A stretch of DNA of 64,000 bases from Tupaia tana (lineage: Eukaryota; Chordata; Mammalia; Scandentia; Tupaiidae). The stretch spans positions 44,555,218-44,619,217 of the forward strand of contig JAKSZU010000012.1 in assembly GCA_026018925.1 (NCBI GenBank), written 5' to 3'. How positions within the stretch are numbered: position 1 is the stretch's first letter; every line of letters begins with the position of its first letter. Under the pieces are notes generated by a model. The model did not search any database. It worked only from the letters and a program-made list of their open reading frames with translations, and had not been told where the DNA came from. Position numbers and translations under genes: made by a program. Shown piece after piece: positions 21,551-33,090 of this stretch.

Positions 21551-21625
21551 GAAAAATGGGCATAGCACCTAGTTAGCAGGATTGTCACAGTCAGGGAGGG
21601 TTAATGGCAACATGGGTGCCTCCAA
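21166..21625 (-). repeat. MIR element split by SINE family A
   Basis: Antisense MIR (CTTAGAAAGTCACATCTC, CAATTTTCCCATTTGAAAAATGGGCAT) is interrupted by a sense family A copy at 21273-21533. AAAAATGGGCATA is duplicated at both junctions. Confidence 0.82.
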
Positions 21626-21969
21626 TGCTCCTTGTTCTGACCCCCCAGGACTCAGTGGCCTTGTGGTCTGGCCCCAGCTCTGCAGAAGAGAACTTCCTAG
21701 TCCCAGGGGCTTAACAGATCTGCCTTAGTGGGGAGCACTTTCTGCCAGGAGCTGAGCTCATGAGGCCGAGTGGGCCACAGGGGCCACAGATCAGCCAGTT
21801 GTCCTCCCTTTCCTGGGAGCTGATCCAGAGACAAGGGGCAGGGTGTCTGGTTTTCATTGTGCGGCTGTCTCTAATTCCTTTGGCATTTGAGCTTCTTTTC
21901 AGGAGGAGGATGATATTTAACTGGTTGTGACCCAGCGTAGTGCAGAGAAAAAAAAGCATGGAATGTGCG

Positions 21970-22170
21970 GGCCAGCCCCACGGTAAGTGCAGCAGTGAGG
22001 TGCTGGGCAGATGGAGCTGGATCCCCCATGGTTGACCAGGGTTCAAGTTCTGTTCCTGCGGCTTGAAAAACACACCAGGAGTGGATGTGCACATGCTCAG
22101 GATCCTGATGGGATGGAGAACTGGAGGAAAAAGGATTGAGCATGAGTAGGCCCTATTATGGGGGGTCTTT

Positions 22171-22214
<44 letters not shown>

Positions 22215-22263
22215 TATGCATGCACATGCTCTCTGCCATACAGACAGACAGACAAACAAAAAG
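21970..22263 (+). repeat. Old SINE family A-like copy with (CT)n
   Basis: Diverged sense copy with head GCGGGCCAGCCCCACGG, TTGAAAAACACACCAGGAG and a CT run at 22174-22210. Confidence 0.7.
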
Positions 22264-22267
22264 TAAG

Positions 22268-22445
22268 CATGGGGCTTGGAATCAAGTAGAGCTAGGCTTA
22301 AAGACTCACTTACTACCTGTGTGACCTGGAAACGGTGCTCAGTGGCTCGGCATGTTAGGGGCCTCCTTTGAAGATAGGAATGATAATTTCTGTCCAGTCA
22401 ACTCTACAAAGTGAAAGTAGATGCTAAAATGTTTTGTAAACCATA
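22268..22445 (-). repeat. MIR element
   Basis: Antisense MIR: GGCTTGGAATCAAGTAGAGC, CACTTACTACCTGTGTGACC, then TTTGAAGATAGGAATGATAAT. Confidence 0.75.
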
Positions 22446-22592
22446 AAATAAGAAACAGGGAAAAGTTCTCTCTTTGCACTGGTATCACAGAAGGTGGCCT
22501 CTGCCCAGTGGCCTCACTCTCAGAGGAGCAGCCATCCCCTGACGGCTGAGCACCTGCCGATTGTCCAAAATGGTGAAAGCAATTTTGATGGG

Positions 22593-22745
22593 GCCAGCAG
22601 GTGACATAGTGGTTAAGACGCTGGACTCCCACAAGTTCTGGGCTTGGTGGCTTGCTTTCTCACTCCAGCCCCTCCACCCCCAGTGTGTATGCATGCCCTA
22701 TAGCAAATTAAATAATAATAATAATAATTTTAAAAATTAAATAAA
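22593..22745 (+). repeat. SINE family B, internally deleted
   Basis: Sense copy with the head GGGGCCAGCAGGTGACATAG, a deletion in the B-box region and an (AAT)n tail. Confidence 0.8.
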
Positions 22746-23095
22746 TCTGAGAGAAAGCCACAGGTACAGACCACACTGCTGAAAGTTCTGCCTTCTGCCA
22801 TTTTGCGATGTCTTTGGACTTCCCAGTCACCAGAAACTGTCAAAATCCCAATCACAGACATGTCCGAGGAGGTCGGGGTTCCAGTGACAGAAATGCAGTT
22901 GAGAGACTAGAAAAGAGCCATGTTCATGAAATACCACCTTGATGAAATTGCAAAGGGGCCGGGAAATTAAGAGGCTCAAGTTTCAGATGTTTGCACCAGT
23001 TCAAATGAGGATTTTACCTGGAAACAGCAGGTGCTTTAATAAATCAGTCTCAACCTGGACAAGAATAAAAATGCAGATTTGAAGCCAAAAAAAAA
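22746..23095 (+). pseudogene. Possible processed retrocopy 3' end (unidentified)
   Basis: Non-SINE sequence ends in AATAAAAATG about 20 bases before an 11-base A run (23085-23095), as a polyadenylated transcript copy would. No parent gene is recognised and the frames are broken. Chance A-richness is a real alternative. Confidence 0.25.
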
Positions 23096-23152
23096 AATTA
23101 AACAAATCTGTAAAAAATATACATATAAACTTTTTAAAAAAAGGAACTCTGG

Positions 23153-23336
23153 GGCTGGCAGGTGGCGTGGTGGTTAAGGGGCTAGACTCCCACATGGCTG
23201 ACCACAGTTCGAGTCCTGGGCCTGCCATCTTGCTTTCTCACTCTCCCTCCCTCTCTCTCTCTTTCTGTCCCTCTCTGGTCAAATTAAAATTAATAAATAA
23301 AGATAAATAAAATAATTCTTTTTTTTTTTTTTTTAA
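23153..23336 (+). repeat. SINE family B
   Basis: Sense copy with flanks AAAGGAACTCTGGG and AAAGAACTTTGGG as an imperfect target-site duplication. Its tail ends in an unusual T-run. Confidence 0.88.
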
Positions 23337-23439
23337 AGAACTTTGGGTCCTTGGACAGAAGCTTAGCACCTGCTGGCTGGTGATGCTAGAGTGGCAGGGG
23401 CTCATTAAAGGAAGGGCTCACCCTGGTTTGTGTGGGGTG

Positions 23440-23690
23440 GGAACAAAATGACAACAATAATAGCTAACACTTACCGGTGCTTACTAGGTGCCAGGCATGT
23501 GCCTTAGAGCGTTCTGCATGTCAACTCATTGCTCCTTGCATCTCTCTGAGAGAGGTTACTATTCACTATTATTCTCCCTCTAAAACCTGGAAAGACATTT
23601 TGGGAGGAAATTGGCTGCATGAAGGCCTGGGAACCATTGCATTCTGGGAACAGTGGGGTGTGCTGCCTGCAGCTGGGAGGGGCTGGCCTA
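23440..23690 (+). repeat. MIR element
   Basis: Sense MIR: AATAGCTAACACTTACCGG, CTTACTAGGTGCCAGGCATG, CAACTCATTGCTCC and AGGTTACTATTCACTATTATT. Confidence 0.8.
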
Positions 23691-24790
23691 GTGGGGCCTT
23701 GAAAGTCAGTCACTGGGTTTAAATTTGATACAGTCAGTGGAGGTTCTGGAGTGATCTAATCCTTAAGACTGTGGGGACAGGGTTCCTGGGAGGGGCGGTC
23801 ATGGTCTGGCCTCAGGGTTGCCGGGTCCAAGGAAGGAGGTGGCTTCTGCGTTCTCCATCTTCACATTTGAACCCAGGCTCAGCTGCTGCCCAGACAGCCC
23901 CCACAAGAAGCCATGATCCTGAGATGGGCTCAGAAGCCGGGCGGTGTGCAGGATGGGGGCCTGAGGGCTCTGTGTGGTAGCCACATGGCCTGGAGCTTGG
24001 TCCTAGCCCTGCATGTGCCAGTCCTCACAGATAGCTCTCTGGGGGCCTGCTGTACCCTGTTCTGCGAGCTAACCCCGGGACGGGCAGGGCAGCGCAGCAC
24101 TATCTGCTGTTCTGGAACATTCTGCCCACGTTGGTAAGATAGTGGTATCTTCTGGTCTGAGGCCCCTGCAGGCAGAGGTTGGTCAGAGGGCAGGCCAGGG
24201 CTGGAAAGGGGCCAGTACAGCAACAGCCCTGGTGGTTAGACAGGAGCGGTGTTGGTGCCTTTTCTTTCAGACAAAATGAATCCCCCTTGCCAGAGCTGGC
24301 CATGACACAGACCTGCCTGCCTGAAAATACTGGTGCAGACGCACTTGTGCGTGCACTCAGAAACAGATGCACACGAGCTGCACTCACAGCTCTGCCTGTT
24401 CCTGCGGCCCTTCCAAGTGAGGTCCCGGGGGCTGGGAATGCTGGGAGAGTGTGTGTGTGGGCTTCAGTTCTGCAGGGTGCCCCACCCAGGGTGGCCCTTT
24501 CTGCTTCAGAGTGGTTGACAAATACATTGGAATTTCTAAGGAAGAGAGGGAAGGGTGGGAAAGGGCTGGGGGGAAGCAGCAGTTTTTGGTAATGAGGCAT
24601 CCAGGGTGTGATTCTGTGTCGGAGTCAGAGATAAGGCAGAGATGGTCAGAAGATTGGGGAGGCACAGGGTAGAAAATGATGAGGTCACCAGGAAGGCATG
24701 TGAGGCCAGCAAGCCTACCTAGCCTGAGGCTGAGGGGTCCTGCAGGGGTGATGGGAACAGTTAGGGAAAAGGGAAGACCTGCCCTTAGCT
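23691..24790. other. Unique intergenic sequence, 1.1 kb
   Basis: No repeat or supported exon. Both strands have open frames of about 140 codons near 24100-24820, but without coding signals or splice borders that I trust. Confidence 0.4.
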
Positions 24791-24794
24791 TGTC

Positions 24795-25225
24795 TTTTTT
24801 TTTTCTTAAGGCTTTTGCCATACATGTGCTTACTGAGACAGAGAGAGAGAGAGACAGAGACAGAGGGAAAGTGAGAAATCACCCCCCAAGGTGGATGGCC
24901 ATGCCACAATCCATTCTCCAGTCTCCTCCTAGGATTTTTGGGCATGCATACACATGCATCTGGCATGATTTTCAAACCACTGGGTCTGGGACTCAAACTG
25001 TGGTCAGCCATATGGAAGTCCAGTGCCTTAATCACCATGTCACCTGAGGGCCCTGGCTTGTCTTATTTTTTAAAAGACGGGGCCAGCAGGTGGCGTGGTG
25101 GCTAAGGCCCTGGACATTGGTTGACTTGCTTTCTCACTCTCCCTCTCTCGGTGTATCTCTCTTTGGTCAAATTAAAATGAAATGAATGAATAAATAAAAT
25201 AAATAATTCTTAAAAAAGGAAAAAA
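24795..25225. repeat. SINE family A (antisense) followed by family B (sense)
   Basis: Antisense family A at 24795-25054 is flanked by GCTTGTCTT on both sides. A sense family B copy with an internal deletion follows at 25080-25225. Confidence 0.85.
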
Positions 25226-26145
25226 GACTACTCAGTGTCTGAATAGAACATTGGGGGAGTTCAAGATTTCAAGCCCCCAGGGATCTGAACAGTGAGTGGA
25301 CCAAGTTTTTGAATCAGCTTACGTAAATATTCCTGGATTTGGTGTGAGGGGCATCCGCCTGGACTGATTTGTAAATACTTCTGCAAACTGCCCAAGAGGT
25401 ACTTGGGTAACTGCGCTCGCAGTGTGGGAAAGCAGGCCCTGGGCAAGGTGGGAGGTGAAGAGCTGGGAGGGGAAGAGGCAAGCATACACTGTGAGGGGAG
25501 GGGAGGAGCAGCCAGCGGAGGCTGAGCAGGGAGGAGGGTGAGGCCTTTCCTGGTAGCTGCTCAGGGAGGACTCGTTCCCCTGTTCCCCGGAGGCTCAGTC
25601 TCACTCCAAGTCTTCCTTTGCCAAACTTCTGGGTGGAGACTTGTGCTCTGGGTACAACTCACGGTCCCCTTCCCATAGCCCGTAGCTGGCACTGCTGCTT
25701 CTGTGGCAGGCGGCAGCACTCCTGTCTATGATGGTCACCGGGCACAGCACCCACTGGGGTGTGTCCTAGCCAGATACCAGCCTCATACCACAAGGGGCAA
25801 CCTGAGTAAGCGAGGAGGTCCGACACCACGGACATGGGGCCCTAACTGCCCAGCAAGCCAGTGCCACAGGTGCCACAGATGAACCAGAGTTTTGAGAACA
25901 CTGGGGTGATTTGAATATTCCCTGAGGGTTCCTGAAGGGAGAATTTACTGACCTGGAAAGGTAGAAGACACAAACTGAAAAAGTTACACATGGCATGGAT
26001 GGTAGAGTTTCATTTTGGAAAACGATCTGCTTAGGAAAAAATCTGGAAGAATATATGTCATGGCATTAATAATATTTACTGGGTCATAGAAAAATTGTTC
26101 CTATTTTTTGTAAATGCTTGCTCACACTTAAAATTGTTGTATTGG
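25226..26145. other. Unique intergenic sequence
   Basis: No repeat or gene recognised. Confidence 0.4.
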
Positions 26146-26147
26146 AC

Positions 26148-26345
26148 TAGCCAGGGTGTGTGGTAAAGGTAACTGGATCCCACATGGCCGACTACATGGT
26201 TCATGTCCCAGGCCCAGTGGGCATGTGTACATGCACACCCAAAATCACGAGAGGAAAATGGAGAAGGGACTGCAGTGTGGTCATTCCCCCGGGGGTCCTC
26301 TCTCTTTTTCTCTCTCTCATCTCCAGTGAGCTCAGCAAGTAAATA
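26148..26345 (+). repeat. Old SINE family A-like copy
   Basis: Sense, diverged: GACTAGCCAGGGTGTGTGG head, GGAAAATGGAGAAGGGACTGCAG middle and a truncated 3' end. Confidence 0.65.
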
Positions 26346-26440
26346 AACAAACATATGGATTTGTTCTTCAAATTTTTTTCTATTATTTTAAATCTTCTTA
26401 CTTTTTCCAACTTCTGCTTTTATTGTTACTTTTTAAAAAA

Positions 26441-26489
26441 GAATTATTTTATTTAACTTTATTTATTTATACATTTTTCATTTTAATTT

Positions 26490-26524
<35 letters not shown>

Positions 26525-26606
26525 AAGCCACCAGGTTCAGGACTCGAACCGTAGTTGCCCATGTGGGAATCCAGTGCCTTTAACCAACATGCTATCTGCC
26601 AGCCCG
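26441..26606 (-). repeat. SINE family B
   Basis: Antisense copy with a (GA)n run at 26494-26520 and a head ending CTGCCAGCCC. Confidence 0.88.
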
Positions 26607-26839
26607 TATTATGTTATTTTTTTAACTTAACTGTTTAGTCAAAAATTGCTACCCTGCAAGAGAACCCAGGGGTTGCCGGCACCAGGCCTCAGGTGGTGAC
26701 CATGGAAGAGAGGAGCTCAGTCTTCAGAGTGGGAAGACCCCGACCTCTTTTCTCCTGGGGTCCCACTGAAACCTCCATCTGAGTTCTGCACAGGATCCAG
26801 AAAGTGCTGGTAACCGCACAGCAGAAAATAGTTAACTGG

Positions 26840-27537
26840 GCCGGCGGGTGGCATGGTGGTAAAGATCACTGGATCCCACATGGCCGACTGCTTGGTTTGA
26901 GTCTACAGCTTGAAAAACACGCCTGCGGACGTGGATGAGTGCCCAACATCTCAGAAGAACTAGAGGAGAAGGAATTGCAGTATGACTACCCTGCATGGGG
27001 AGTGCTTTCTCACTCTCCTTCCCCCCCCCCCCCCCCCCGCAGTGGGCACATGTGCCCTACGGAAAACTAAAAAAAAAAAAAAAGGACCAGCAGGTGGCAT
27101 GGTGGTTAAAGTGCTGGATACTCCCACATGGCTGACCATAGTTCGAGTCCCAGACCTGGTGGCTTGCTTTCTCACTTTCCCTCTCTTTGTCTCTCTCTGG
27201 TCAAATTAAAAAAAAAATGTAATGAATGAATAAATAAAATTAAATAAAAATAATTCTTAAAAAAAAATTAACTGGGACCAGCAGTTAGTGTAATGGCTAT
27301 GTCGTTAAAACTCCCATGTGGTCGACTGCGGTTCGAGTCCTGGACCTGGTGGCTTAAAACTCACACTGGGCGCGTGTGCGCCTGTGCCCCAGATCCCGAG
27401 AGGAGAATGGAGGAGTAGGGATTGCTGCGTGGCCATGCCCCCCGGGGGGGTGATTTCTCGCTTTCTGTCTCTCTGTCTCTCTCTGTCTTTCTGGTGAGCG
27501 CACGCGCCCTATAGCAAAAACCTCTCCAAAAAGAAAA
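26840..27537 (+). repeat. Three consecutive sense SINEs: A-like, B, A
   Basis: An old A-like copy (26840-27085, with a 17-base C run near 27022), family B (27086-27268) and young family A (27276-27537). TTAACTGG occurs on both sides of the cluster (26831 and 27268). Confidence 0.85.
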
Positions 27538-27667
27538 GTTATCTGTAGATGGATCCATGATTTAAAAAACCCTGAAACTCCCAGGATGGTTTCCTCTTTC
27601 TATCCAGTCTATGCCTGATCCCTACCTTTCCTTGAAAACCCAACCTCATTTTAATAGTAGGGTGAGG

Positions 27668-27712
27668 AAAAAAACCCAAAAACCAAAACCAAAACCAAAA
27701 CCAAAACCAGAA
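27668..27712 (+). repeat. (AAAACC)n short tandem repeat
   Basis: About six hexamers of AAAACC with slight variation. Confidence 0.9.
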
Positions 27713-28461
27713 TTTGAAGGATAAAGTTGTCAACATTGCTGGTCTCGCTGTTTGTCACCTGAAGTGCTCCTGGGGCTGTCCGTAGATCTAGCAGGGTGTT
27801 GGTTGGCAGGATGGTGTAACAAGGACGGCCGTGTCAGCGCTAAGAGCTGTGGGATTTGGGAATAGGGAGGCTGAGGTAAACCTCAGTTTATCCTGAGTGG
27901 AATGAGTGCCCTGGGGAACTCCAGTTTCTCTGGGCCTTGTTCTTTCATCTTTCAACAGACGCAACCATCCCTGTGCCGCCCCTTGCACATTCCTGACCCC
28001 TCTCGGGTTGGTTGGGTTGGTCGGCTCCTTGAGGGTGGGCGGACATGAGGGGTGGGTAAGGTGGAAAGGCTGCTTCCCCGTGCAGTGGCAGGAGCCTCTA
28101 ATTGCACCTGCTCCACCACCTCCACCCCTGCCTGACCTGGTTCTAGGCCCACACTCCTTCCCAGCCCCATTCCTAGACCTGGTTTTGTCACTGTCCTCTG
28201 CCTGGCCCCCATTCCTTTCTGGGTCATGCCTGCTCCTGTGCAGAGAGGAGAGGACACTGCACTTTCCTTAGCTGGACAAGCTCTATCGGGCACTTCTGTG
28301 TTCCCTCAGAAGAGCTACAAAATGTGAACTCAGTGATCGTTTTGTGTGAAAATGGAGACTGATGGGAGGACTAGAATTGAGAAAATGAGGGGCTGGAGAA
28401 TGGCAGGGTCCCCACCAGCTGCCCCCAAACCCTTTTTTTTCTTCTGCTTTCTTTCCTTCCT
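27713..28461. other. Unique intergenic sequence
   Basis: No repeat or exon recognised. Confidence 0.4.
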
Positions 28462-28653
28462 TTTCTCTCTAGTTTATATATTTCCTTAAGTGCGGGATGG
28501 AGAGAAAGAGCGAAAGGCACCCCCCAAGAGGGTCTTCCTGTGGAGATTCACCCCCGGTTCCAGCCTGGTGTGTGCAGGGAGGTCCCAGTACGTGAACCCC
28601 GGACCTTCCTACACGGGTCCAGTTGTGTTACTGCTGTGCCACTGCCTGGCCCC
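28462..28653 (-). repeat. SINE family C, best-preserved copy
   Basis: Antisense copy showing the family clearly: CACCCCCCAAGAGGGTCTTCC, CAGGGAGGTCCCAGTACGTG, GTGTTACTGCTGTGCCACTG and CCTGGCCCC. It served as the local reference for family C. Confidence 0.8.
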
Positions 28654-29253
28654 ACACCTCTCCTTGTGCGATGATAGGGACAATGAAGAGGACTGAAGAG
28701 CACCCCCTTCCATCTTCCTTTTGCACTCAAGAGTTTATAATCTCTCACGCTAGAAGGAAACCGTGTAGAAAGGACATTATTTGAAAAAACAAACAAAAAA
28801 AAAAAAAAAGAAAAAGAAAAAGAAACACGTTTACTATGGTTAAGGCTTTTCCTTCCCCAGGACTTTCTTCTGCAGCTCAGCAGGAAGAGAGGGGGCTGAC
28901 TCCACCATCTCCTGCTTAAGGGGACACTGTCCTTGGCACTGGGCCCGTCTTGTGCTCCTCATTACCCACCATTTTGGTGGATACAGACCAGTTACAAAGC
29001 ATTGGTCTCCCGGCTGGGAAGAACAGCAGCGGCAGGGACTGAGCTGCCTGGCCTTGTTCACCTGGGATCCCGGCACCTGCGGCAGGCTCGCTGCGGAGCG
29101 GTCTTCAATTGTCGATCTGCAGAGCATTTCCTAGGGTTTGTGTTTTGGAAAATTTTCTACCGATTGGGGTATTTAGAGGAAAATGAAGGTCAGGGACAGG
29201 ACCTTTCTTTTGGTTCCCAATTTTCTCAGTACACTGTTCTGATCCAGAGTCAA
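28654..29253. other. Unique intergenic sequence
   Basis: No gene recognised; an A-rich run lies at 28786-28825. Confidence 0.35.
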
Positions 29254-29272
29254 GATAAATGACCTCCCCTTG

Positions 29273-29530
29273 GGACCAGCAGTTGATGTAATGGCTATGT
29301 TGCTGAACTCCCATGTAGTTGGACCGAGGTTCGAGTCCTGGACCCGGTGGCTTAAACTCACACTGGGCGCGTATGTGTGTATGCCCAAGATCCCAAGAGG
29401 AGAATGGAGAAGGGATTGTGGCATGGCCATCCCCCCGGGGGGTGATTTCTCGCTTTCTGTCTCTGTCTCTCGCTTTCTGGTGAGCGCACTTGTCCTATAG
29501 CAAAAACCTCTTGAAAAAAAAAATAAAAAA
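29273..29530 (+). repeat. SINE family A with long exact target-site duplication
   Basis: Sense copy bounded by identical GATAAATGACCTCCCCTTG (19 bases) on each side, among the clearest insertion footprints in the window. Confidence 0.96.
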
Positions 29531-29679
29531 GATAAATGACCTCCCCTTGAGGCCGCTGAGAATGTGGGACAGTTTATACTTTGCTGTCCTCTTGTGGCAC
29601 AGCGTGATAAAGGGAGCCTCATTCAGATTGGAATTTTTCTTTTCCTTTTTCTTTTTTCTTTTTAATCTCACTGGGGACA

Positions 29680-30218
29680 GTTCCTAGGGTGTGGTACTTA
29701 GGGCGGCTGGATCCCACATGGGCAACTCTGTGGTTTGAGTTCCAGACCTAGTGACTTAAAAACATGCCAGGTATATGTGCGTATATGCCTCAAATCCTGA
29801 GAGCAGAGTGGAGAAGGGACTGACTGCAGTGTGGATATCTCCCTGCGGGGTGCTCTCTCACTCTCTCCCTCTCTCTCTCTGGCAGGTACACATGCTCCAT
29901 AGCAAAATTTTAAAAATTGCAAATAGTATCTTGCCCATTTACTACTTTTTTTTTTGGAGAGGTTTTTTCTTACTGGGTACGTGCGCTCGCCAGAAAGAAA
30001 GAGAGAGACAGAGAGATAGAAAGCGAGAAATCACCCCCCAGAGGGGATGGCCACGCTGCAATCCCTTCTCCTCTATTCTCCTCTCAGGATCTTGGGCACG
30101 CATGCACATGCGCCCGGCGTGAGTTTAAGTCACCGGGTCTGGGACTCGAACCGCGGTCGACTACATGAGAGTCCAGCGACATAGCCATTATGCTAACTGC
30201 TGCCCCCCCCCCCCCCCC
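29680..30218. repeat. Old sense SINE A-like followed by young antisense SINE A
   Basis: A diverged sense copy (29680-29927) precedes an antisense family A copy (29947-30205). CCCATTTACT flanks the younger one at about 29935 and 30218. A 16-base C run marks its right end. Confidence 0.85.
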
Positions 30219-30659
30219 CATTTACTTCTTAAACAAACAGTTACGAGCAGGCCACTGGACAATACATGGGGCAAAACCAAGAACCATAGGTGGTCTTCAC
30301 TTTTGGAACACCCAGGCTATTAGGGTTGGCTTTGTATAGAACCTAGGACTGAGGGCAAAAATACCCATCTTGGCTTTGCACAGAGCTAACGACCCCATCA
30401 TCCTCCAGTACTGGATTGAACAGCCAAAGAGGCCACCGCAGAGTCGCTAGCAGTTGTGATTAACTGGTGTCACTTTCCTTGTGATGGGGGGGGGGGGAGG
30501 GTTAAGCTCAAAACCAGATCTCTCAATGCCCTCCTTTTCCTGCCTCCTTTTCTTTCTTCCTTCTCCTTATTTACTTAGTGATTTCTGTCTTCTCCAAGGG
30601 GTGGTTTCCCTGTCCAACCTTACCAGGCTTCTGCTAGGCACCCTGTTCCAGGCTCAGTG
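30219..30659. other. Unique intergenic sequence
   Basis: No repeat recognised apart from a G run at 30485-30496. Confidence 0.35.
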
Positions 30660-30745
30660 TTATCCTCTCCCAAATTCACACGTTGAAATCCAAATTCCCC
30701 AGGTCCTTGGAATGTGACTCTCCTATTAGGAGATGGAGACTTTGG

Positions 30746-31003
30746 GGCTAGAAAGTGGCATGACGGTTCCAGTACTGGACTCCCACATGGCTGACCAGGG
30801 CTCGAGCCTTGGATACAACGGCTTGAAAGTCACCCCGGGTGCATGTCCATGAGTGCCCAAAATCCTGAGAGGAGAATGCAGGAGAAGGGATTGGTGCGTG
30901 GCCATCCCCCAAGGGAAAGATTTCCCACTTCTTGCTTTCCTTCTGTCTTCTGTCTCTCCCTGGTGAGCGCATGTGCCCTATGGCAAAAACTTGAAAAAAA
31001 GAA
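30746..31003 (+). repeat. SINE family A-like inside the LTR
   Basis: Sense copy with head GGGGCTAGAAAGTGGCATG and an end GCCCTATGGCAAAAACTTG. AATGGAGATAGGGCTTT at its right repeats the GGAGATGGAGACTTTGG on its left imperfectly. Confidence 0.8.
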
Positions 31004-31248
31004 AATGGAGATAGGGCTTTCAAGGGGGGTTAAGTTAAAAGGCAGGAATGAATCCAATGTGGCTGGTGTCCTTGTAAGAACAGGATATAAGGACAAGGAC
31101 ATACAGAAAGAGACACCGGGCATGTGCAGGTACCTGTGAGGACACAGTGAGAAGATGACCACCTACAGGCCAAGGTGAGATGCCTCAGGAGACAGCAAAC
31201 CCACTGATACCTTCTTTCGGACCCAGGGCCTCCAGAACTGAGAAAATA

Positions 31249-31324
31249 TATTTCTGTTGGGTAAGTCACTCAGGTGTGGAATTCTGTATTTCTGTTGGGT
31301 AAGTCACTCAGGTGTGGAATTCTG
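31249..31324 (+). repeat. 38-bp exact tandem duplication within the LTR
   Basis: Positions 31249-31286 and 31287-31324 are identical 38-base units that begin TATTTCTGTTGGGTAAGTC and end GTGTGGAATTCTG. Confidence 0.97.
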
Positions 31325-31419
31325 TTGTGGTAACCCTAACAAATAAATGCACCTGCTAACAATGTACTATTGACAGGGATAGTTGTTGTATATTGAGATT
31401 TTCTTTTCTTTCTTTTTTT

Positions 31420-31614
31420 TTTTAAAGAACTCTTTTAAAAAATATTTATTCACTCATTCACTCATTCATTCATTCATTCATTCAATTTGACCAGTGAGAG
31501 AGACGGGGCGGGTTCGGGGGGGAGTGGGAAAGCGAGCTGCCAGGTCCAGGACTTGAACCACGGTTCGCCATGTGGAAGTCTGGCATCTTAACCACCATGC
31601 CACATGCCAGTCCT
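31420..31614 (-). repeat. SINE family B with (ATTC)n tail
   Basis: Antisense copy whose A/T tail has become an ATTC repeat (31443-31485). Flanks TATTGAGATTTTC and TATTGAGGTTTTC form the target-site duplication. Confidence 0.9.
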
Positions 31615-32170
31615 ACATATTGAGGTTTTCAAGGACATGAACACATAAACTTCCTCTTGGAGTTGGCCACAGTTTTTAGTTTGTCCATAGGTTCTTTAAG
31701 ATAAAATGTTAAGCAGTTTTTATTTTCATGCAATCCTCATAAAAATATACTTTATTGATGAAAAATTCTTGAATGCTAACTTGCCGAGGGTCAATGGGTA
31801 GGGAGAGAAGCAGGATTTGAGCTCAGTTTTGCCTCCAGATATCACCTTCTTTTTAGCTCAGAAGAGTTGATGGAGGCCCAGAACGGGTCTTGGGACAGTG
31901 CTGGGTCTGGGGTGAATATTGTCAAACTGCAGGAAGATCTCTATAAACCCTACAAATGGTGGCTTGGTTTCTTCTTTAACACATTCCTAAACGTTCAACC
32001 TTCTGAAAAACTTTTGAGTATATACCCTACAAGGCGGGACATGCTATCATCCCCACCCTGCTCTGACCTCAAAAAGCTTCTTTACCTAATATACTTGTCT
32101 GAATTGAGAGACCAAAGAGAGAGTTGGTAGACATTCTGGTCTTTGTCAACAGTGACTCCTAACCACACTC
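31615..32170. other. Region downstream of ASRGL1
   Basis: No gene seen. A minus-strand AATAAA at 31751-31756 (TTTATT on plus) could serve as a distal poly(A) signal for ASRGL1. Confidence 0.4.
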
Positions 32171-33090
32171 ATATTCTTTCAAAATACATTTTATTAGCGG
32201 CACATGGAATTTAAAGTTAAGCAATTTCTTTCCAGAAAGAAGGTAAGCCCTGACAGATTCAAAAATCGAGCAGCTATGTCACAGCAGAAATACCATTGCC
32301 AGTGCAATGAGAGATGATTAGGAAAACTCTCCACCATGGTGGTTGCTTTCTTTACCACGCTGACCTCACTGCTCAACACCTAACTCAGTGGAGGGGGTGT
32401 GGGGGTGGGGTGGGGAAGGCAGTATGAGAACTCCTTAAGACACGGGCAGGCCATCTCTGCCTCAATCAGCCATTCCCCATCGCTGGAGAGGGTGCACGCC
32501 CCGTTACTCACTAGATGAGGCCAGAGGTGGAGGCTGGCTCTGATGAACCATGCTGGCTCACGTGAACCCAAGAAAACCCTCAGACTTCCAAGGACCTCAC
32601 GGAGTTCCCACCATGACCCTCTCTCTCCAGGTCAGGGAGCTATGGGCTACGGACTGTCCTTTCAAAGTCTTTGGAAGCATGTCTACATTACTAAGTCAGA
32701 GGTCTGACCTTTTTTAGAGGAAATCAGTGTACCCTCCCCTAGAGGAAGGATTTTCATTCTTTTGCCCGTTGGCTCCCAATTCTAGAAAGCACTTCCTGCC
32801 CAGAGGAGGGTCTGTCTAAGTAGACCTGATGGGGACTGGGTAGGAGAAAGGTTCCCTAGAGCTGTTCATCTTCGCTAGTCTTATTTTAATTTTAACATGG
32901 GCATTTCTCTCATCACTTCAAAATCCGCCCCTCAACCAAACATTCAGATACTTATTGATCAAGGCAATAAAATGAGTGACAGACTGCGTAATTTTTCCAT
33001 CTCTAGATCTAATTGATTAGGCTATGTCTCCACACTGGGAAACTGCACTTTACCTCCAAGCTAGCCTCTAGAATACAATCTTCCAGGGGC
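32171..33090 (-). other. ASRGL1: ASRGL1 3' UTR
   Basis: The interval from the stop codon to the first good minus-strand poly(A) signal, about 0.9 kb. It contains no SINE, unlike the rest of the locus, which fits selective or positional exclusion from the terminal exon. The 3' end is inferred from the signal at 32190-32195. Confidence 0.6.
32190..32195 (-). terminator. ASRGL1 polyadenylation signal
   Basis: AATAAA on the minus strand (within CTAATAAAATG), about 895 bases after the stop codon. Cleavage would be expected near 32170-32180. Confidence 0.65.

Larger units (their letters stand above)
30660..31345 (+). repeat. Ancient MaLR-type LTR (MST/MLT1-like), split by a SINE
   Basis: The outer pieces (30660-30745, 31004-31345) carry phrases typical of mammalian MaLR long terminal repeats: TTGAAATCCAAATTCCCCAG, TATTAGGAGATGGAGACTTTGG, TGTCCTTGTAAGAACAGGAT, GAGGACACAGTGAGAAG and GCCTCCAGAACTGAGAAA. 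It is LTR only, with no internal retroviral genes. The exact subfamily is not assigned. Confidence 0.65.

Noticed and set aside
23930-24821. Overlapping frames of 97-166 codons on both strands near 24.1-24.8 kb
   Set aside because: No splice borders, no recognisable domain and GC-rich sequence; best read as chance open frames.
31249-31324. A two-unit CRISPR-like repeat
   Set aside because: Direct abutting units without spacers in a mammalian LTR; a simple tandem duplication.
30660-31345. A complete endogenous retrovirus
   Set aside because: Only LTR-type sequence is present; no internal gag/pol/env region follows on either side.
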